Positions 27,561 through 36,934 of a stretch of 64,000 nt of DNA are shown piece after piece. The translations under genes and the position numbers were made by a program. The stretch is from Brevibacillus reuszeri. Its GTDB lineage: Bacteria; Bacillota; Bacilli; Brevibacillales; Brevibacillaceae. The stretch spans positions 62,001 to 126,000 of the forward strand of contig NZ_BEXF01000003.1 in the NCBI RefSeq assembly GCF_002897295.1, read 5' to 3'. The stretch's first letter is position 1; each line of letters opens with the position of its first letter. The notes beneath the pieces were generated by a model. That model was not told where the DNA came from and ran no database searches. It saw only the letters and a list, made by a program, of their open reading frames with translations.

Positions 27561-28423
27561 CCGGCTCTCTCCCCTGTCACGTCAATATAAGGTTCCTCTT
27601 CTACGCCTGACTGCCTTTCTGTCTTCCACTCAATGAAGCTTTTTACAATCAACGTCACCAATGCCAAGGCTGCAAGCAGGGTCGCTACAGCAAAGGCAGC
27701 GGCAAATTGGTACTCGTTATACAAAATCTCAACATGCAGCGGAAGCGTATTTGTCATGCCGCGTATGTGTCCAGATACCACTGATACAGCACCGAATTCC
27801 CCCATAGCCCGGGCGTTACACAAAATCACGCCGTATAACAGCCCCCATTTGACATTAGGCAGTGTCACTCGAAGGAACGTCTTCCAGCCACTTGCTCCAA
27901 GCGAAACGGCAGCCTCCTCCTCATCTTTGCCTTGTGCTTCCATGATCGGGATCAATTCACGGGCAACAAACGGAAACGTCACGAACGTAGTCGCCAGTAC
28001 AATGCCCGGCACTGCAAAAATAATTTTCATATCATGCAGATCAAGCCACGGACCCAAGATTCCTTGGCTGCCGAACAGGAGCACAAAAATCAGACCTGCG
28101 ATAACAGGAGAAACTGCAAAAGGCAGGTCGATCAAGGTCAGAAGCACGTTTTTCCCGCGAAACGAGAATTTAGCGATCGCCCAGGCAGCAGCTATCCCAA
28201 AGGTCACATTAAGCGGAACACTGATCGCTGCAACCAAGAGCGTCAGCTTGACAGCCGAGAGTGTCTCCGGATCAGCAATCGAGGCAACAAAAACACCTGC
28301 CCCCTGTTTAAAGGCTTCGGTAAATACCGCAATCAACGGCAGGATCAGAAACAGTGCAAGGAACAAGAGAGCTACACCAATCAAAATCCAGCGCACGTAG
28401 GCCGGTTCCGTCAAATGCTTCAC
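27557..28423 (-). CDS. cysW: Sulfate ABC transporter permease CysW
   Basis: A 288-aa inner-membrane permease with about six helices. The EAA loop that docks on CysA is present as [15 protein letters not shown]. The N-terminal segment [20 protein letters not shown] matches CysW proteins. A GTG start is set by AGGAGG. It forms the channel with CysT. Confidence 0.92.
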   Translation of the reverse strand: MKHLTEPAYVRWILIGVALLFLALFLILPLIAVFTEAFKQGAGVFVASIADPETLSAVKLTLLVAAISVPLNVTFGIAAAWAIAKFSFRGKNVLLTLIDLPFAVSPVIAGLIFVLLFGSQGILGPWLDLHDMKIIFAVPGIVLATTFVTFPFVARELIPIMEAQGKDEEEAAVSLGASGWKTFLRVTLPNVKWGLLYGVILCNARAMGEFGAVSVVSGHIRGMTNTLPLHVEILYNEYQFAAAFAVATLLAALALVTLIVKSFIEWKTERQSGVEEEPYIDVTGERAG

Positions 28424-28435
28424 TACAGGCGCCTC

Positions 28436-29272
28436 CTATCTGGCTGCATCAAATTTGTTAATTCTCCACTGCAAATAATTGATGATCAGCAGCATGATAA
28501 ACGAAGCTACCAGCATAACAGTCGCAATCGCGGTTGCTCCGGCATAGTCAAACTGCTCCAGCTTCGTCATGATCAACAGAGGCACAATCTCCGTCTTTAG
28601 TGGCATGTTCCCCGAAATGAACACGACAGAGCCATACTCACCTAGCGCCCTGGCAAAAGCAAGAGCAAAGCCGGTAATGACTGCGGGCAACAAATGCGGC
28701 AAAATGACCCGAGTAAATGTGGTCCATCGGGTAGCTCCGAGTGTAGCCGCAGCTTCCTCCATCTGCAAATCCCAGTCCTGTAAAACAGGCTGAACGGTCC
28801 GGACGACAAAGGGCAAGCCAATAAAGGTCAGCGCTACCCATATTCCGAGCGGTGTATAGGCTACCTTAATCCCCCACTCTGCCAAATATTGTCCAATCCA
28901 GCCGTTCTCGGCATAAATCGATGTCAAGGCTATGCCTCCCACCGCAGTCGGCAAAGCAAACGGCAGGTCAACAATCCCATCAATGATGCGTTTTCCAAAA
29001 AACTGATAGCGAGCGAGAACCCAAGCCACCAACACTCCAAATACTGCATTCACGCAAGCGGCGAAAAAGGACGAGACAATACTGACGCGAATCGAGGCAA
29101 GTACTCGAGAATCTAAAATGGTTCCGATGAACTGCTCCCAGCTCATCGTTGTCGCTTTTAAAAACAGAACGGACAGAGGGATCAATACCAATAGACTCAA
29201 GTAAATGATCGTATACCCCATCGTCATGCCAAACCCAGGCAAGAACCCTCTGTTATGCAGTGATTTTCTCAT
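28436..29272 (-). CDS. cysT: Sulfate ABC transporter permease CysT
   Basis: A 278-aa permease with about six membrane helices and the EAA motif EEAAATLGATRWTTF. N-terminal GFGMTMGYTIIYLSLLVL is typical of CysT/CysU. GAGGAG precedes the ATG. It is 12 bases before cysW and 30 bases after the binding protein, within the four-gene sulfate uptake operon. Confidence 0.92.
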   Translation of the reverse strand: MRKSLHNRGFLPGFGMTMGYTIIYLSLLVLIPLSVLFLKATTMSWEQFIGTILDSRVLASIRVSIVSSFFAACVNAVFGVLVAWVLARYQFFGKRIIDGIVDLPFALPTAVGGIALTSIYAENGWIGQYLAEWGIKVAYTPLGIWVALTFIGLPFVVRTVQPVLQDWDLQMEEAAATLGATRWTTFTRVILPHLLPAVITGFALAFARALGEYGSVVFISGNMPLKTEIVPLLIMTKLEQFDYAGATAIATVMLVASFIMLLIINYLQWRINKFDAAR

Positions 29273-29302
29273 GGAGATAACTCCTCTGATGGGATTGTAT
29301 GT

Positions 29303-30358
29303 TTATGGCTTATATAACTGATCAAAAACGCCTTGATCGGAGAAATGAACCTTTTGGGCGTTGGTCCAGCCACCGAACAACTCGTCAATCGTAAACAGCT
29401 TGATTTCCGGGAATGCTGGTGTATGAGCTTTAAGTACTTCTACTGAGCGTGGACGATAGTAATGCTTTGCAGCAATCTCTTGCCCTTTTTTCGTGTAGAG
29501 GAATTGCAGGTAGGCTTCTGCTACCTCACGAGTCTTGTGCTTATCAGCATATTTGTCGACTAGCGTCACTGGCGGCTCTGCCAAAATGCTGATCGACGGG
29601 TTTACAATTTCAAATTTGTCTTTGCCCAGCTCGTTGACGGCCAGATACGCTTCATTTTCCCAAGCAATCAAGACATCCCCGATTCCGCGCTCAACAAAGG
29701 TTGTAGTCGAACCACGCGCTCCAGAGTCTAGCACAGGGACATTTTTGAACAGGCTGGTTACGAACTCCTTTGCTTTTACTTCATCGCCGTTGTTTTTTTT
29801 CAGCGCATAGCCCCACGCAGCGAGATAATTCCAACGAGCACCGCCAGACGTTTTCGGATTAGGGGTAATGACGGAAATGCCAGGCTTAATCAAATCGTCC
29901 CAATCCTTGATTTGTTTTGGGTTTCCTTTGCGCACGAGAAAGACGATCGTTGACGTATAGGGAGAGCTGTTGTCAGGGAGCTTCTTTTGCCAATCCGCCT
30001 GAATGAGTCCTCGTTCTGCGAGAGCATCTATGTCATAGGCGAGCGCGAGTGTCACCACATCCGCTTCGAGACCGTCAATCACGGAGCGAGACTGCTTGCC
30101 TGATCCTCCATGCGATTGTTTGATGGTAAGGTTTTGCCCTGTTTTTTCTTTCCACTCCTGTGCGAATTCCTTGTTCACATCCTGATAAAATTCCCTTGTC
30201 GGATCGTACGACACATTCAGCAGATCCAATGTGGGGCCAGCCTCTGAAGCACTGCCACCCCCATCTGTCGCTGCGGAGCATCCCCCGATAGTCGCAGCCA
30301 AAACAATTATTCCCAACCGCTTCAGTGTGGATTGGATCATGCTGGTTTTCTTTCTCAT
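29303..30358 (-). CDS. sbp: Sulfate-binding lipoprotein
   Basis: The extracytoplasmic solute receptor of the sulfate transporter, about 351 aa. A lipoprotein signal ends in the lipobox TIGGC, so the mature protein is lipid-anchored. The family motifs [33 protein letters not shown] and [16 protein letters not shown] are clear; the last two contact sulfate. A GTG five codons upstream has its ribosome site too close, so I chose the ATG. It heads the operon behind a good sigma-A promoter, so sulfur supply probably controls it. Confidence 0.92.
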   Translation of the reverse strand: MRKKTSMIQSTLKRLGIIVLAATIGGCSAATDGGGSASEAGPTLDLLNVSYDPTREFYQDVNKEFAQEWKEKTGQNLTIKQSHGGSGKQSRSVIDGLEADVVTLALAYDIDALAERGLIQADWQKKLPDNSSPYTSTIVFLVRKGNPKQIKDWDDLIKPGISVITPNPKTSGGARWNYLAAWGYALKKNNGDEVKAKEFVTSLFKNVPVLDSGARGSTTTFVERGIGDVLIAWENEAYLAVNELGKDKFEIVNPSISILAEPPVTLVDKYADKHKTREVAEAYLQFLYTKKGQEIAAKHYYRPRSVEVLKAHTPAFPEIKLFTIDELFGGWTNAQKVHFSDQGVFDQLYKP

Positions 30359-30392
30359 GTGGTTGTTTTTCACTCCCTTATAATCTCTACTA

Positions 30393-30448
30393 GTTTAATC
30401 GGAATACTTTGATATTTTGAATTATACATCCCTTTTTAACTCTGTCAA
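30393..30448 (-). promoter_or_regulatory. Sigma-A promoter of the sulfate operon, with possible sulfur-control site
   Basis: On the minus strand TTGACA (30448-30443) and TATAAT (30426-30421) are spaced by 16 bases. Downstream of the -10, around the start site, lies AAGTATTCCGATTAAAC, whose ATTCCGATTAA core resembles the half-site of CymR-type sulfur repressor boxes. The promoter is well supported; the repressor site is only suggestive. Confidence 0.65.
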
Positions 30449-30541
30449 CGATATTTCAATCTACCGTATGCCCAAGACGCGGGCTAGGTTCTGATGACAC
30501 ATGCCTAGAAGGGAAATTTGGGCACAAGCTGGATGTCCTAA

Positions 30542-30585
30542 CAAAAAAGAAAAAAGTGTGCCCCGGATTTAGCCGAATCACACAT
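30542..30585 (-). terminator. Terminator of the FUSC gene
   Basis: A GTGTG/CACAC stem with an inner CGG/CCG pairing is followed by a long T-run on the minus strand. Confidence 0.75.
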
Positions 30586-30612
30586 TCCTCCATTTCGTTA
30601 TTCAAGTGATTA

Positions 30613-32547
30613 TCACGAGTACGCTCTCTTACTCAGCTGCAGGGCATCCTGCAAATCGGTAATTTCCTTTTGCAGCTTGGTAAATCCTCTGATCTGAGGC
30701 ACATGCTTCATCGGGATTACTGCTTTTTGCTCAGCGGACTTGGCCATCGTCTCAAAAACCAGGAGCAGCTGCGAAAGCGTTTGGTCAGAGAGGATGGGAC
30801 AATTCGATGATTTTAGGCATGATTCAAGCAAGTAGCCTACCTGTACGATTGAGAAAACGACAGGCCAGATCATATCTAAGGCAACTTTATTGCTCGGAAT
30901 TTCGCCAATTGCTGTTTCGTAAACAAGCTTTAGGTTCGTGATGTTCGTCTGCATTTTCCTTCTCTCACTCGATTCGATTACATCCACGCCATTTCTATGC
31001 TCCGAGAACAGAGTAAACAAGTATTGCTGCTGACTGCGTATCGTTTTCGCAATCAAATGCGGGAGTAAGCTCGAAGCCTTTCTCCGTCCAATCAAAGAGG
31101 TGCCAATCAATCCGATCCCACTCCCAATGACTACATCAATCACTCTGGCTGTAGCAAAGAAGGCTAGGTCGTGAATCTGACTTGTGCTTTCAGCAAGTAG
31201 AAGTGCATTTGGCGTGATAAAGAAGGCAGCGATCCCATAGTTGACGACAATCGAAAGCTCTGTCAACGCAGTCAGGAAGAAGACGATAAGTGCGATCACC
31301 AGCCCTTCTGGCCGTACGGAAAGAATAATGCTTGCGACCATAATTCCTACGATCGTCCCAAAAGAACGCTGTAGCGCACGATGAAAGGTCGAAATAATCG
31401 TCGAGCCCGACATGACTGCTGCGCAGGACAACGTGATCCAGTAGGAGCGGTTGAATTCGAAGGAGTAGGCCACAAAGGCTGAAATCATCAGCACGACACC
31501 AAATCGTACGGAGGTCAAGAAGACGATCGAGTTTTTATCAAAAGCGCCACCGAAAATACTGGCAAGCGATTGTCTGGGGAGCGAGATTTCCCGATTCGTT
31601 TGGCCCGGCGGCATATCAATCATAGCGCTTGCCTCATTTAGTTTATCAATCAACGTTTGGACAACCCTATTTTCTTCATGAGAGTGAAGCAAAGCAACGT
31701 CCATCTCTTTGCGCTTTTTCGTCAATGAATCGGAAATCGCCCTTACATGATCAGCGAGTTCAGAAGGGAGCGCCGTTTGACATCCTTCAAAATGCTCCAG
31801 AAGATAAACAAAAATCGCATTCGCTTGGTCGTTTAACAAAAGCAAACGTTTATAATGCTCCCGGCTGTCCCACGGCACTTTTCCTGCCAGCAGGGTCTCT
31901 TCTGCAGTACGTAAGGTCAATACAAGCTTTTGCCTGACTTCCATCCAGTTGTCTGTACCCGTTGCCTGAATCAGTGCTGCTAGTTCCTTATAAACCTTTT
32001 GCACCGCGACAGCTTCAGGTCCATGCGGATTCGTAATCCAGCCTGCCATGCCCATTACCCACGCGAATGCTCCTCCTAAAAAAACAAGCCCTGCACGCAG
32101 GGGAGCAAGCGAAGGATCGAGTGGCATTCCTGTAGCCATCGTGAAGCCAAGTATGAAAAAGATCGCTGCAGGTCCCTTGATTTGCAGCGCGCCAAATACA
32201 AACGTCGCTACGGAACCGATAATCCCTACCATAATGGCTGATGCGAGTGGATGGGCGGCAAGAAGTGTTCCCAAGCCGACTGAGAGTGTCATTGCAGCTG
32301 CAACAAAAAACAGCCTTTTAGCCCTTTGCACGTACGGAATGTGAAAAACGTACAAGTAAGTAAAGCTCCCGATCCCTGATAACAAGCCATAGGATAGATT
32401 CCCGAAGATGACGCCAATGACGATCGGAAGACCCGCACATATGCCCGCATTGATAGCTCTTGTCCACGGAAGCGGATTGCGATTCATTTGAAAAGCTTGA
32501 GTAAACATCGAAAGCATCGCAGAAAATATCGACTCAGGGGACTTCAT
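30613..32547 (-). CDS. FUSC family membrane protein
   Basis: A 644-aa protein with two hydrophobic blocks, each of about five to six helices (residues about 30-180 and 340-490), separated by a cytoplasmic region, and a soluble C-terminal domain. This is the fusaric acid resistance/aromatic acid exporter (FUSC) architecture. It likely exports organic acids or other toxic compounds. GGGGAGG precedes the ATG. It is monocistronic with its own terminator; the substrate cannot be deduced. Confidence 0.85.
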   Translation of the reverse strand: MKSPESIFSAMLSMFTQAFQMNRNPLPWTRAINAGICAGLPIVIGVIFGNLSYGLLSGIGSFTYLYVFHIPYVQRAKRLFFVAAAMTLSVGLGTLLAAHPLASAIMVGIIGSVATFVFGALQIKGPAAIFFILGFTMATGMPLDPSLAPLRAGLVFLGGAFAWVMGMAGWITNPHGPEAVAVQKVYKELAALIQATGTDNWMEVRQKLVLTLRTAEETLLAGKVPWDSREHYKRLLLLNDQANAIFVYLLEHFEGCQTALPSELADHVRAISDSLTKKRKEMDVALLHSHEENRVVQTLIDKLNEASAMIDMPPGQTNREISLPRQSLASIFGGAFDKNSIVFLTSVRFGVVLMISAFVAYSFEFNRSYWITLSCAAVMSGSTIISTFHRALQRSFGTIVGIMVASIILSVRPEGLVIALIVFFLTALTELSIVVNYGIAAFFITPNALLLAESTSQIHDLAFFATARVIDVVIGSGIGLIGTSLIGRRKASSLLPHLIAKTIRSQQQYLFTLFSEHRNGVDVIESSERRKMQTNITNLKLVYETAIGEIPSNKVALDMIWPVVFSIVQVGYLLESCLKSSNCPILSDQTLSQLLLVFETMAKSAEQKAVIPMKHVPQIRGFTKLQKEITDLQDALQLSKRAYS

Positions 32548-32675
32548 TACGGCGTCTTCCTCCCCGTTTTAAGCTGATAATCGGTACCCGTATACCCATT
32601 CACAGACAAAATGAATATGCCTATCATTACTCATTGCTTCTTGTTCTATTCGTTCGATTGCTTCTCCCAAAAATG

Positions 32676-32706
32676 AAAAAAGCAGTCATCGAAATGACCA
32701 CTTTTT
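32676..32706 (-). terminator. Hairpin after a 30-aa reading frame
   Basis: AGTGGTCAT and ATGACTGCT enclose TTCG, with a T-run on the minus strand. No established gene ends here except the short frame at 32711-32803. Confidence 0.65.
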
Positions 32707-32710
32707 ATCG

Positions 32711-32803
32711 CTAGAGCAACTGATTGATCACATTCAATTGCGGGATGGCATTCAGGATAGCTTCGTTTCCTTGCTTCGCCTCTTCAGCTATTTCTAGCGC
32801 CAA
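32711..32803 (-). other. Short reading frame or gene remnant (30 aa)
   Basis: A minus-strand frame from a TTG runs 30 codons (ALEIAEEAKQGNEAILNAI in the first half) and stops five bases before a terminator. It looks like a helical protein C-terminus. There is no ribosome site, and a terminator hairpin overlaps its 5' side. It may be the decayed end of a lost gene. Confidence 0.25.
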
Positions 32804-32845
32804 AAGAAACCAGCATGCTACGGCGGCTACCGAACATGCTGGTTA
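32801..32845 (-). terminator. Terminator of the short oxidase-like gene
   Basis: ACCAGCATG and CATGCTGGT form a nine-base perfect stem around 17 bases, followed by TTCTTTTGG on the minus strand, 18 bases after the stop at 32863. Confidence 0.75.
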
Positions 32846-32862
32846 CATAGTCTTGTTACACG

Positions 32863-33231
32863 CTATTCACGGACATGCTGGAATAAATTCCACGCAAATA
32901 AAATGATCCCTACCCCCAATCCTAACGAGCCGATGATCGTTCCCACGACGAAGGATTCCATTTGTGTAAAAAGCATGAGGAACAAACAGCCCTGCATAAT
33001 TGGCAGACAAAGGTTGTGCAACCAAAAATGCCATTTTGCAAGTCCAGTCTTTGCCGCTTGCGGATAAGCTCGATAAATAAGGCCAATAATCGCAAGCGAG
33101 ACCCAGCCCACTAAATTGAGATGTGCATGAACCGAAGCGTAGGCAAATGCTTTCGTAATACCCATTACAATCCCCAGAATAATCGCAATGACAAAATATA
33201 CGGCGGCAATTCGTAAACAACGTGCTGCCAC
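32863..33231 (-). CDS. Short heme-copper-oxidase-like membrane protein, 122 aa
   Basis: A four-helix membrane protein resembling a fragment of cytochrome oxidase subunit I (cbb3/NorB-like). Helix 2 contains HAHLNLVGW and helix 3 HFWLHNLCLP, the His-containing motifs that bind heme or metal in the large enzymes. At 122 aa it is far shorter than the 450-plus aa subunit I. Stand-alone short proteins of this kind occur in Bacillales, so I do not treat it as a fragment. A GTG start is set by GGGAGGTGAG. No other oxidase subunit is adjacent. Confidence 0.75.
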   Translation of the reverse strand: MAARCLRIAAVYFVIAIILGIVMGITKAFAYASVHAHLNLVGWVSLAIIGLIYRAYPQAAKTGLAKWHFWLHNLCLPIMQGCLFLMLFTQMESFVVGTIIGSLGLGVGIILFAWNLFQHVRE

Positions 33232-33293
33232 TTTCTCTCACCTCCCTTCGCCCTTCACTTTATGACTATTTTCCTACAGCTCATGTGAGTACT

Positions 33294-33326
33294 AAAAAAC
33301 GGACTGTCTGCTCGACAATCCGTTTA
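33294..33326 (-). terminator. Terminator of the FAD oxidoreductase gene
   Basis: AAACGGA and TCCGTTT with inner GTC/GAC pairing overlap the stop codon, followed by TTTTTT on the minus strand. Confidence 0.75.
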
Positions 33327-34565
33327 CATAATAATATTTTGGTTAACAATACTGGGGTTTTTGACTCGATCAAAAGCAAACAAATCTGCGTCAGAGTGGC
33401 TGCCTTTGGTGATGAGATCGGCAACAATCTGGGCGCCTATTGTTGCATAGACAGTTCCATTCCCCCCATAGCCAAGGCAAAACAGGCAGTTCGGATAACC
33501 CTCCTGCTCCCCAAACAACGGTAACCCGTCATGCGTGCCGCAAAAGGTCGCTGACCAATAATACTCTGCTCGTAGCGACAGCTGAGGAAACAGCGCCTGA
33601 ATTTTTGCCAGCAGTTGATCGCGTTTGTTGAATACGGCGGCATCCCTTTTTCGGAGGTCCCTCTCTGTATCGTCGAGACCACCCGCTATGACTCTACCGT
33701 CCTGACTCGTGCGTATGTAGAGATAAGGGCGAGCCGTCTCCCAGATTAAGCAAGCCTTTGGCCAACCCAGAAACGCCTTCACTGGATTCGTAACAATCGC
33801 ATGTGAGCTGGACATCATCGCATTGGAATTGCGTCTCATCGACTGTGTTTCGTATCCGGAAGCAAAAACGGCTTTTTTGCAGCGAATCCGGTGTCCTGCC
33901 TTTGTGATGAGCACGAGATCACCTGCGTCCATTTTGGTCACTGCCACTTCCGTATGCTCAAAGACCCGCATCCCTTTTTTAACAGCATCGGCTATGGTTC
34001 CATGTGTGAGCTTGTACGGGTTGAGCTGAGCATCGCCTGTCGCATAGATTGCCCCTGGCTTAGAAAACGAGAAACGCTGCTCAACCTCTGCCTGTGTCAA
34101 GTACGTAACCGGAAATCCAGCCCTCATCAAGCTCTCGTATTCTACACGCAAATCCTTAACATCCTCTGCCTTGCTAGCAAAATACAAGCTGTCACGTCGT
34201 ACAAATTCAGGAAAATCGTCGAGCTCGCGTGAGATGTTTTCGAGGCGGTCAAGAGCCTGCCAGCACAGCTCATAAAATCGTCGACCTTTTTTCTCTCCAA
34301 AAGAATTTATGCACGAGGTGAGCGATTTGTCGTTGGCAAACTGAAGCAAGCCGGTATTGGCACTACTGCTCCCTTTTGCAATTTTTCGTTTTTCGAGCAA
34401 AACCACATCGACATCCTGCTTCAATAAAAAATGAGAACAAAGTGCACCTGCCTCCCCACCCCCAACAATGGCGACATCGCATGTGATATCTTCGGTTAAT
34501 GGTGCGTATCGGTGCGGGTTTGGCAATGTTTCTGGCCAATACAGCTTTCCTGTCACCAGGTTCAT
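33324..34565 (-). CDS. FAD-dependent oxidoreductase (DAO family)
   Basis: A 413-aa flavoprotein of the glycine/D-amino acid oxidase family. The dinucleotide-binding motif DVAIVGGGEAGAL lies at about 31-43, followed by VVLLEKRKIAKGSSSANTG, the usual FAD ribose and pyrophosphate contacts. The C-terminal LFCLGYGGNGTVYATIGA completes the FAD site. It would oxidise an amine or amino acid, passing electrons to oxygen or a carrier. No signal peptide. The second ATG was chosen because GAGGGG is eight bases before it. Substrate unknown. Confidence 0.88.
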   Translation of the reverse strand: MNLVTGKLYWPETLPNPHRYAPLTEDITCDVAIVGGGEAGALCSHFLLKQDVDVVLLEKRKIAKGSSSANTGLLQFANDKSLTSCINSFGEKKGRRFYELCWQALDRLENISRELDDFPEFVRRDSLYFASKAEDVKDLRVEYESLMRAGFPVTYLTQAEVEQRFSFSKPGAIYATGDAQLNPYKLTHGTIADAVKKGMRVFEHTEVAVTKMDAGDLVLITKAGHRIRCKKAVFASGYETQSMRRNSNAMMSSSHAIVTNPVKAFLGWPKACLIWETARPYLYIRTSQDGRVIAGGLDDTERDLRKRDAAVFNKRDQLLAKIQALFPQLSLRAEYYWSATFCGTHDGLPLFGEQEGYPNCLFCLGYGGNGTVYATIGAQIVADLITKGSHSDADLFAFDRVKNPSIVNQNIIM

Positions 34566-34682
34566 GGACATGTCCCCTCATCACTGATTCCCAATTAGGG
34601 TATCCAATGAAATGTTGTCCATCCACGCTATATCCACGGGTGTTTGATTTGCGCTATGATGAAGAAGGAGGAGTGATGAATC

Positions 34683-34985
34683 TTGATTATGGTTTATGTA
34701 AAGCGACCACACGAAGACGCATATAAAACGGAAATTGCCGATACAGACGCTTTAACCGAGCTGGTGGATGGAGATTTTGAAGTGGCTGCGGATGACAAGC
34801 TGACTGGGATTTCCTTGATCGTAAACGAAGACGCACGGGGTGTACTCGCAAATAATTTCCCTATCACCTCGGAGGGCTACCTAGACTGGGTGTACGGTCC
34901 TTGTGTCTTCGTAAAAGCAGATGGGCTTTCGCTAACCGATAAAGATATTCAGCTGATTGATCAGTTTTTGGCTGCAAAAGTGTAG
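34683..34985 (+). CDS. Hypothetical protein, 100 aa
   Basis: A small acidic soluble protein, beginning at TTG with AAGGAGGAG 11 bases upstream. Segments such as KLTGISLIVNEDARG and WVYGPCVFVKADG recall the DUF3846-type proteins, which lack a known function; this assignment is tentative. It stands alone and ends in a bidirectional hairpin shared with dut. Confidence 0.7.
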   Translation: MIMVYVKRPHEDAYKTEIADTDALTELVDGDFEVAADDKLTGISLIVNEDARGVLANNFPITSEGYLDWVYGPCVFVKADGLSLTDKDIQLIDQFLAAKV

Positions 34986-34990
34986 CCGCC

Positions 34991-35063
34991 AAAAAGAAAA
35001 AGACCCTCACCACCACGTAGCGTGCCGCATTGGCCGCTAAACATGATGGAAGGGTCTTTCTTC
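34991..35063. terminator. Bidirectional terminator between 34985 and dut
   Basis: AAAGACCCT and AGGGTCTTT are separated by about 42 bases. A and T tracts flank both sides. Confidence 0.65.
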
Positions 35064-35081
35064 CCTTTTTTGGGGGAAGGG

Positions 35082-35618
35082 TTAGCCTTTTATTCCGCTG
35101 CTTCCGAAACCGCCAGAGCCGCGTTCTGTTTCATCCAGCTCATCCACTACTTCAAATCGTGCTACCGGTACAATTCCGATGACACCTTGGGCGATACGAT
35201 CGCCTTTTTTGATCAAGTAGCTGTGTGCATCTACCTCTTGCTCGACAGCTACTTCCTTTTCACTCGCATCCAGGCACACATGGCCTTTTTGCTCAGAAGG
35301 AAAACGAATATTGTCAATCAATACGCATACTTCTCCACGATAACCGGCATCAACCGTACCAGGCGCATTGGACAAACGCAGCTTTGTTTTCGCACCGATT
35401 CCCGACCGCGGACGAACTTGCAGTTCAAAGCCTTCTGGCAGCGCAAACGCCAGCCCTGTCGGAATTTTCGCTGATTGTCCAGGCGCGATCAATGTATCCT
35501 CTACTGCGACAAGATCAAATCCTGCATCCATGGCACGCGCGTATTTTGGGATCACAGCATCATCATGCAGTTTTTTAATTTTCACCTGTGCTACCAGGCG
35601 TTCATTGGTCATTTTCAT
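35082..35618 (-). CDS. dut: dUTP diphosphatase
   Basis: A 178-aa trimeric-type dUTPase that converts dUTP to dUMP and keeps uracil out of DNA. All five motifs are visible: an early AMDAGFDL, the phosphate loop RPRSGIGAKTKL, SNAPGTVDAGYRGE with the catalytic Asp, KGDRIAQGV, and the C-terminal P-loop-like RGSGGFGSSG. The ATG follows GGGGAGAG. Length is slightly above the usual 145-150 aa because of an insertion before motif 4. Confidence 0.93.
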   Translation of the reverse strand: MKMTNERLVAQVKIKKLHDDAVIPKYARAMDAGFDLVAVEDTLIAPGQSAKIPTGLAFALPEGFELQVRPRSGIGAKTKLRLSNAPGTVDAGYRGEVCVLIDNIRFPSEQKGHVCLDASEKEVAVEQEVDAHSYLIKKGDRIAQGVIGIVPVARFEVVDELDETERGSGGFGSSGIKG

Positions 35619-35781
35619 CTGAAGTCTCTCCCCTATCTAGCCTTTCATCCTCACCTAGTGTACAAGAACGCCTCTTCCTCATCAAGGTAATGATAAGACC
35701 CAATCCTATTGGCAATCACTCATTTTCATAAAAAGCTCACAATTCCCTTTCCTTTTCAGCGCTTTCTACGAAAAAATATGC

Positions 35782-35787
35782 TATAAT
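35782..35787 (+). promoter_or_regulatory. Extended -10 promoter of trhO
   Basis: TGCTATAAT lies about 50 bases upstream of the trhO start. The -35 is not clear. Confidence 0.5.
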
Positions 35788-35837
35788 CACCGTTGCATCT
35801 AAATTTAATATAGGATAAAGAAAGGGTGGATTGTACA

Positions 35838-36782
35838 TTGCAAGTACAAAAACCATATCGCATTTTGTTATTTTACAAGTATACTCCTTTGGAGAATTAT
35901 GAGGAGTATGCAGAGCAGCACTTGAAGTATTGCAAAGATAACGGATTGCTAGGTCGGATCATCGTTGCTCCAGAAGGGATTAACGGAACGGTATCCGGAA
36001 CCATCGAACAAACAGAAGCCTATATGGACTATGTTCGCAGCGACTCTCGGTTTGCGGACATGTGGTTTAAAATAGATGAGTCGGAGGAGCATGCTTTTAA
36101 AAAGATGTTTGTCCGCGCAAAGCAAGAGCTGGTTACCTGGCGCTTGGAAAATGATGTTGACCCGAATGAAAAAACGGGCACGTATCTGAATCCAAAAGAA
36201 TTCTACGAAATGATGCAGGAAGAGGATGTTGTCATTCTCGATGGACGCAACTACTACGAATACGATTTGGGCCATTTCCGCGGCGCAATTCGCCCAGAAG
36301 TAGATTCTTCCCGTGAATTCCCTGAGTGGATTCGTGAAAACATGAGCCAGTTTAAAGACAAAAAAGTCCTCACCTACTGCACTGGCGGCATTCGCTGCGA
36401 AAAGCTGACGGGTGTTTTGATGGACCAAGGCTTCGAGAACGTTTACCAGCTGCATGGCGGTATCGTGACTTATGGAAAAGATCCGGAAGTACAAGGTCGT
36501 CTCTGGGACGGAAAATGCTACGTATTTGATGAGCGTATCTCGGTGCCAATCAATCACACAGAGGAAGACGTTGTGATCGGTCGCTGCCACTATTGCGGCA
36601 AAGTGGAAGACCGCTACCTCAATTGCGCGAACCCGTTCTGCAACAAACAGCATTTTTGCTGCCCGGAATGTGAACAAACTTATAAGCGTTCCTGCTCGGA
36701 CGAATGCCGTGAGCATCCTCGCAACCGTTTCGTAGAGGCTGAAAAGAAAGCAAAGCTTGCAGCAGCAGGAGCTAAAGCATAA
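35838..36782 (+). CDS. trhO: tRNA uridine(34) hydroxylase TrhO (rhodanese-like, UPF0176)
   Basis: A 314-aa member of the YceA/TrhO family, which installs 5-hydroxyuridine at the wobble position of tRNA in an oxygen-dependent reaction. An N-terminal acylphosphatase-like domain ([16 protein letters not shown]) is followed by a rhodanese domain with the active-site loop [12 protein letters not shown]-terminal Cys-rich module with several CxxC pairs (CHYCG, CCPEC) probably binds zinc. I chose the TTG because GGGTGG is eight bases before it; the upstream GTG lacks spacing. Confidence 0.92.
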   Translation: MQVQKPYRILLFYKYTPLENYEEYAEQHLKYCKDNGLLGRIIVAPEGINGTVSGTIEQTEAYMDYVRSDSRFADMWFKIDESEEHAFKKMFVRAKQELVTWRLENDVDPNEKTGTYLNPKEFYEMMQEEDVVILDGRNYYEYDLGHFRGAIRPEVDSSREFPEWIRENMSQFKDKKVLTYCTGGIRCEKLTGVLMDQGFENVYQLHGGIVTYGKDPEVQGRLWDGKCYVFDERISVPINHTEEDVVIGRCHYCGKVEDRYLNCANPFCNKQHFCCPECEQTYKRSCSDECREHPRNRFVEAEKKAKLAAAGAKA

Positions 36783-36792
36783 TAACAAGGTC

Positions 36793-36830
36793 AAAGAGCT
36801 GACTTCCCATACGGAGGCCAGCTCTTTTTT
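36793..36830 (+). terminator. Terminator of trhO
   Basis: AAAGAGCTG and CAGCTCTTT arms, 11 bases after the stop, are followed by TTTTTT. Confidence 0.8.
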
Positions 36831-36934
36831 GAAATTCTTTCTCTCGACAACCACGCTCGTACTGTCTGATTACATCTATGTATATTTTTGGTAAACTAAA
36901 AAGGATCAAAACCATATGACAAAGGTGGAGTCCG

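Noticed and set aside
30374..30420. SAM (S-box) riboswitch in the sulfate operon leader
   Set aside because: The leader is only about 55 bases, far too short for an S-box, and no matching helices are seen.
35949..36854. 301-codon minus-strand frame over trhO
   Set aside because: Antisense shadow of a gene with strong family motifs. No ribosome site and no recognisable domain.
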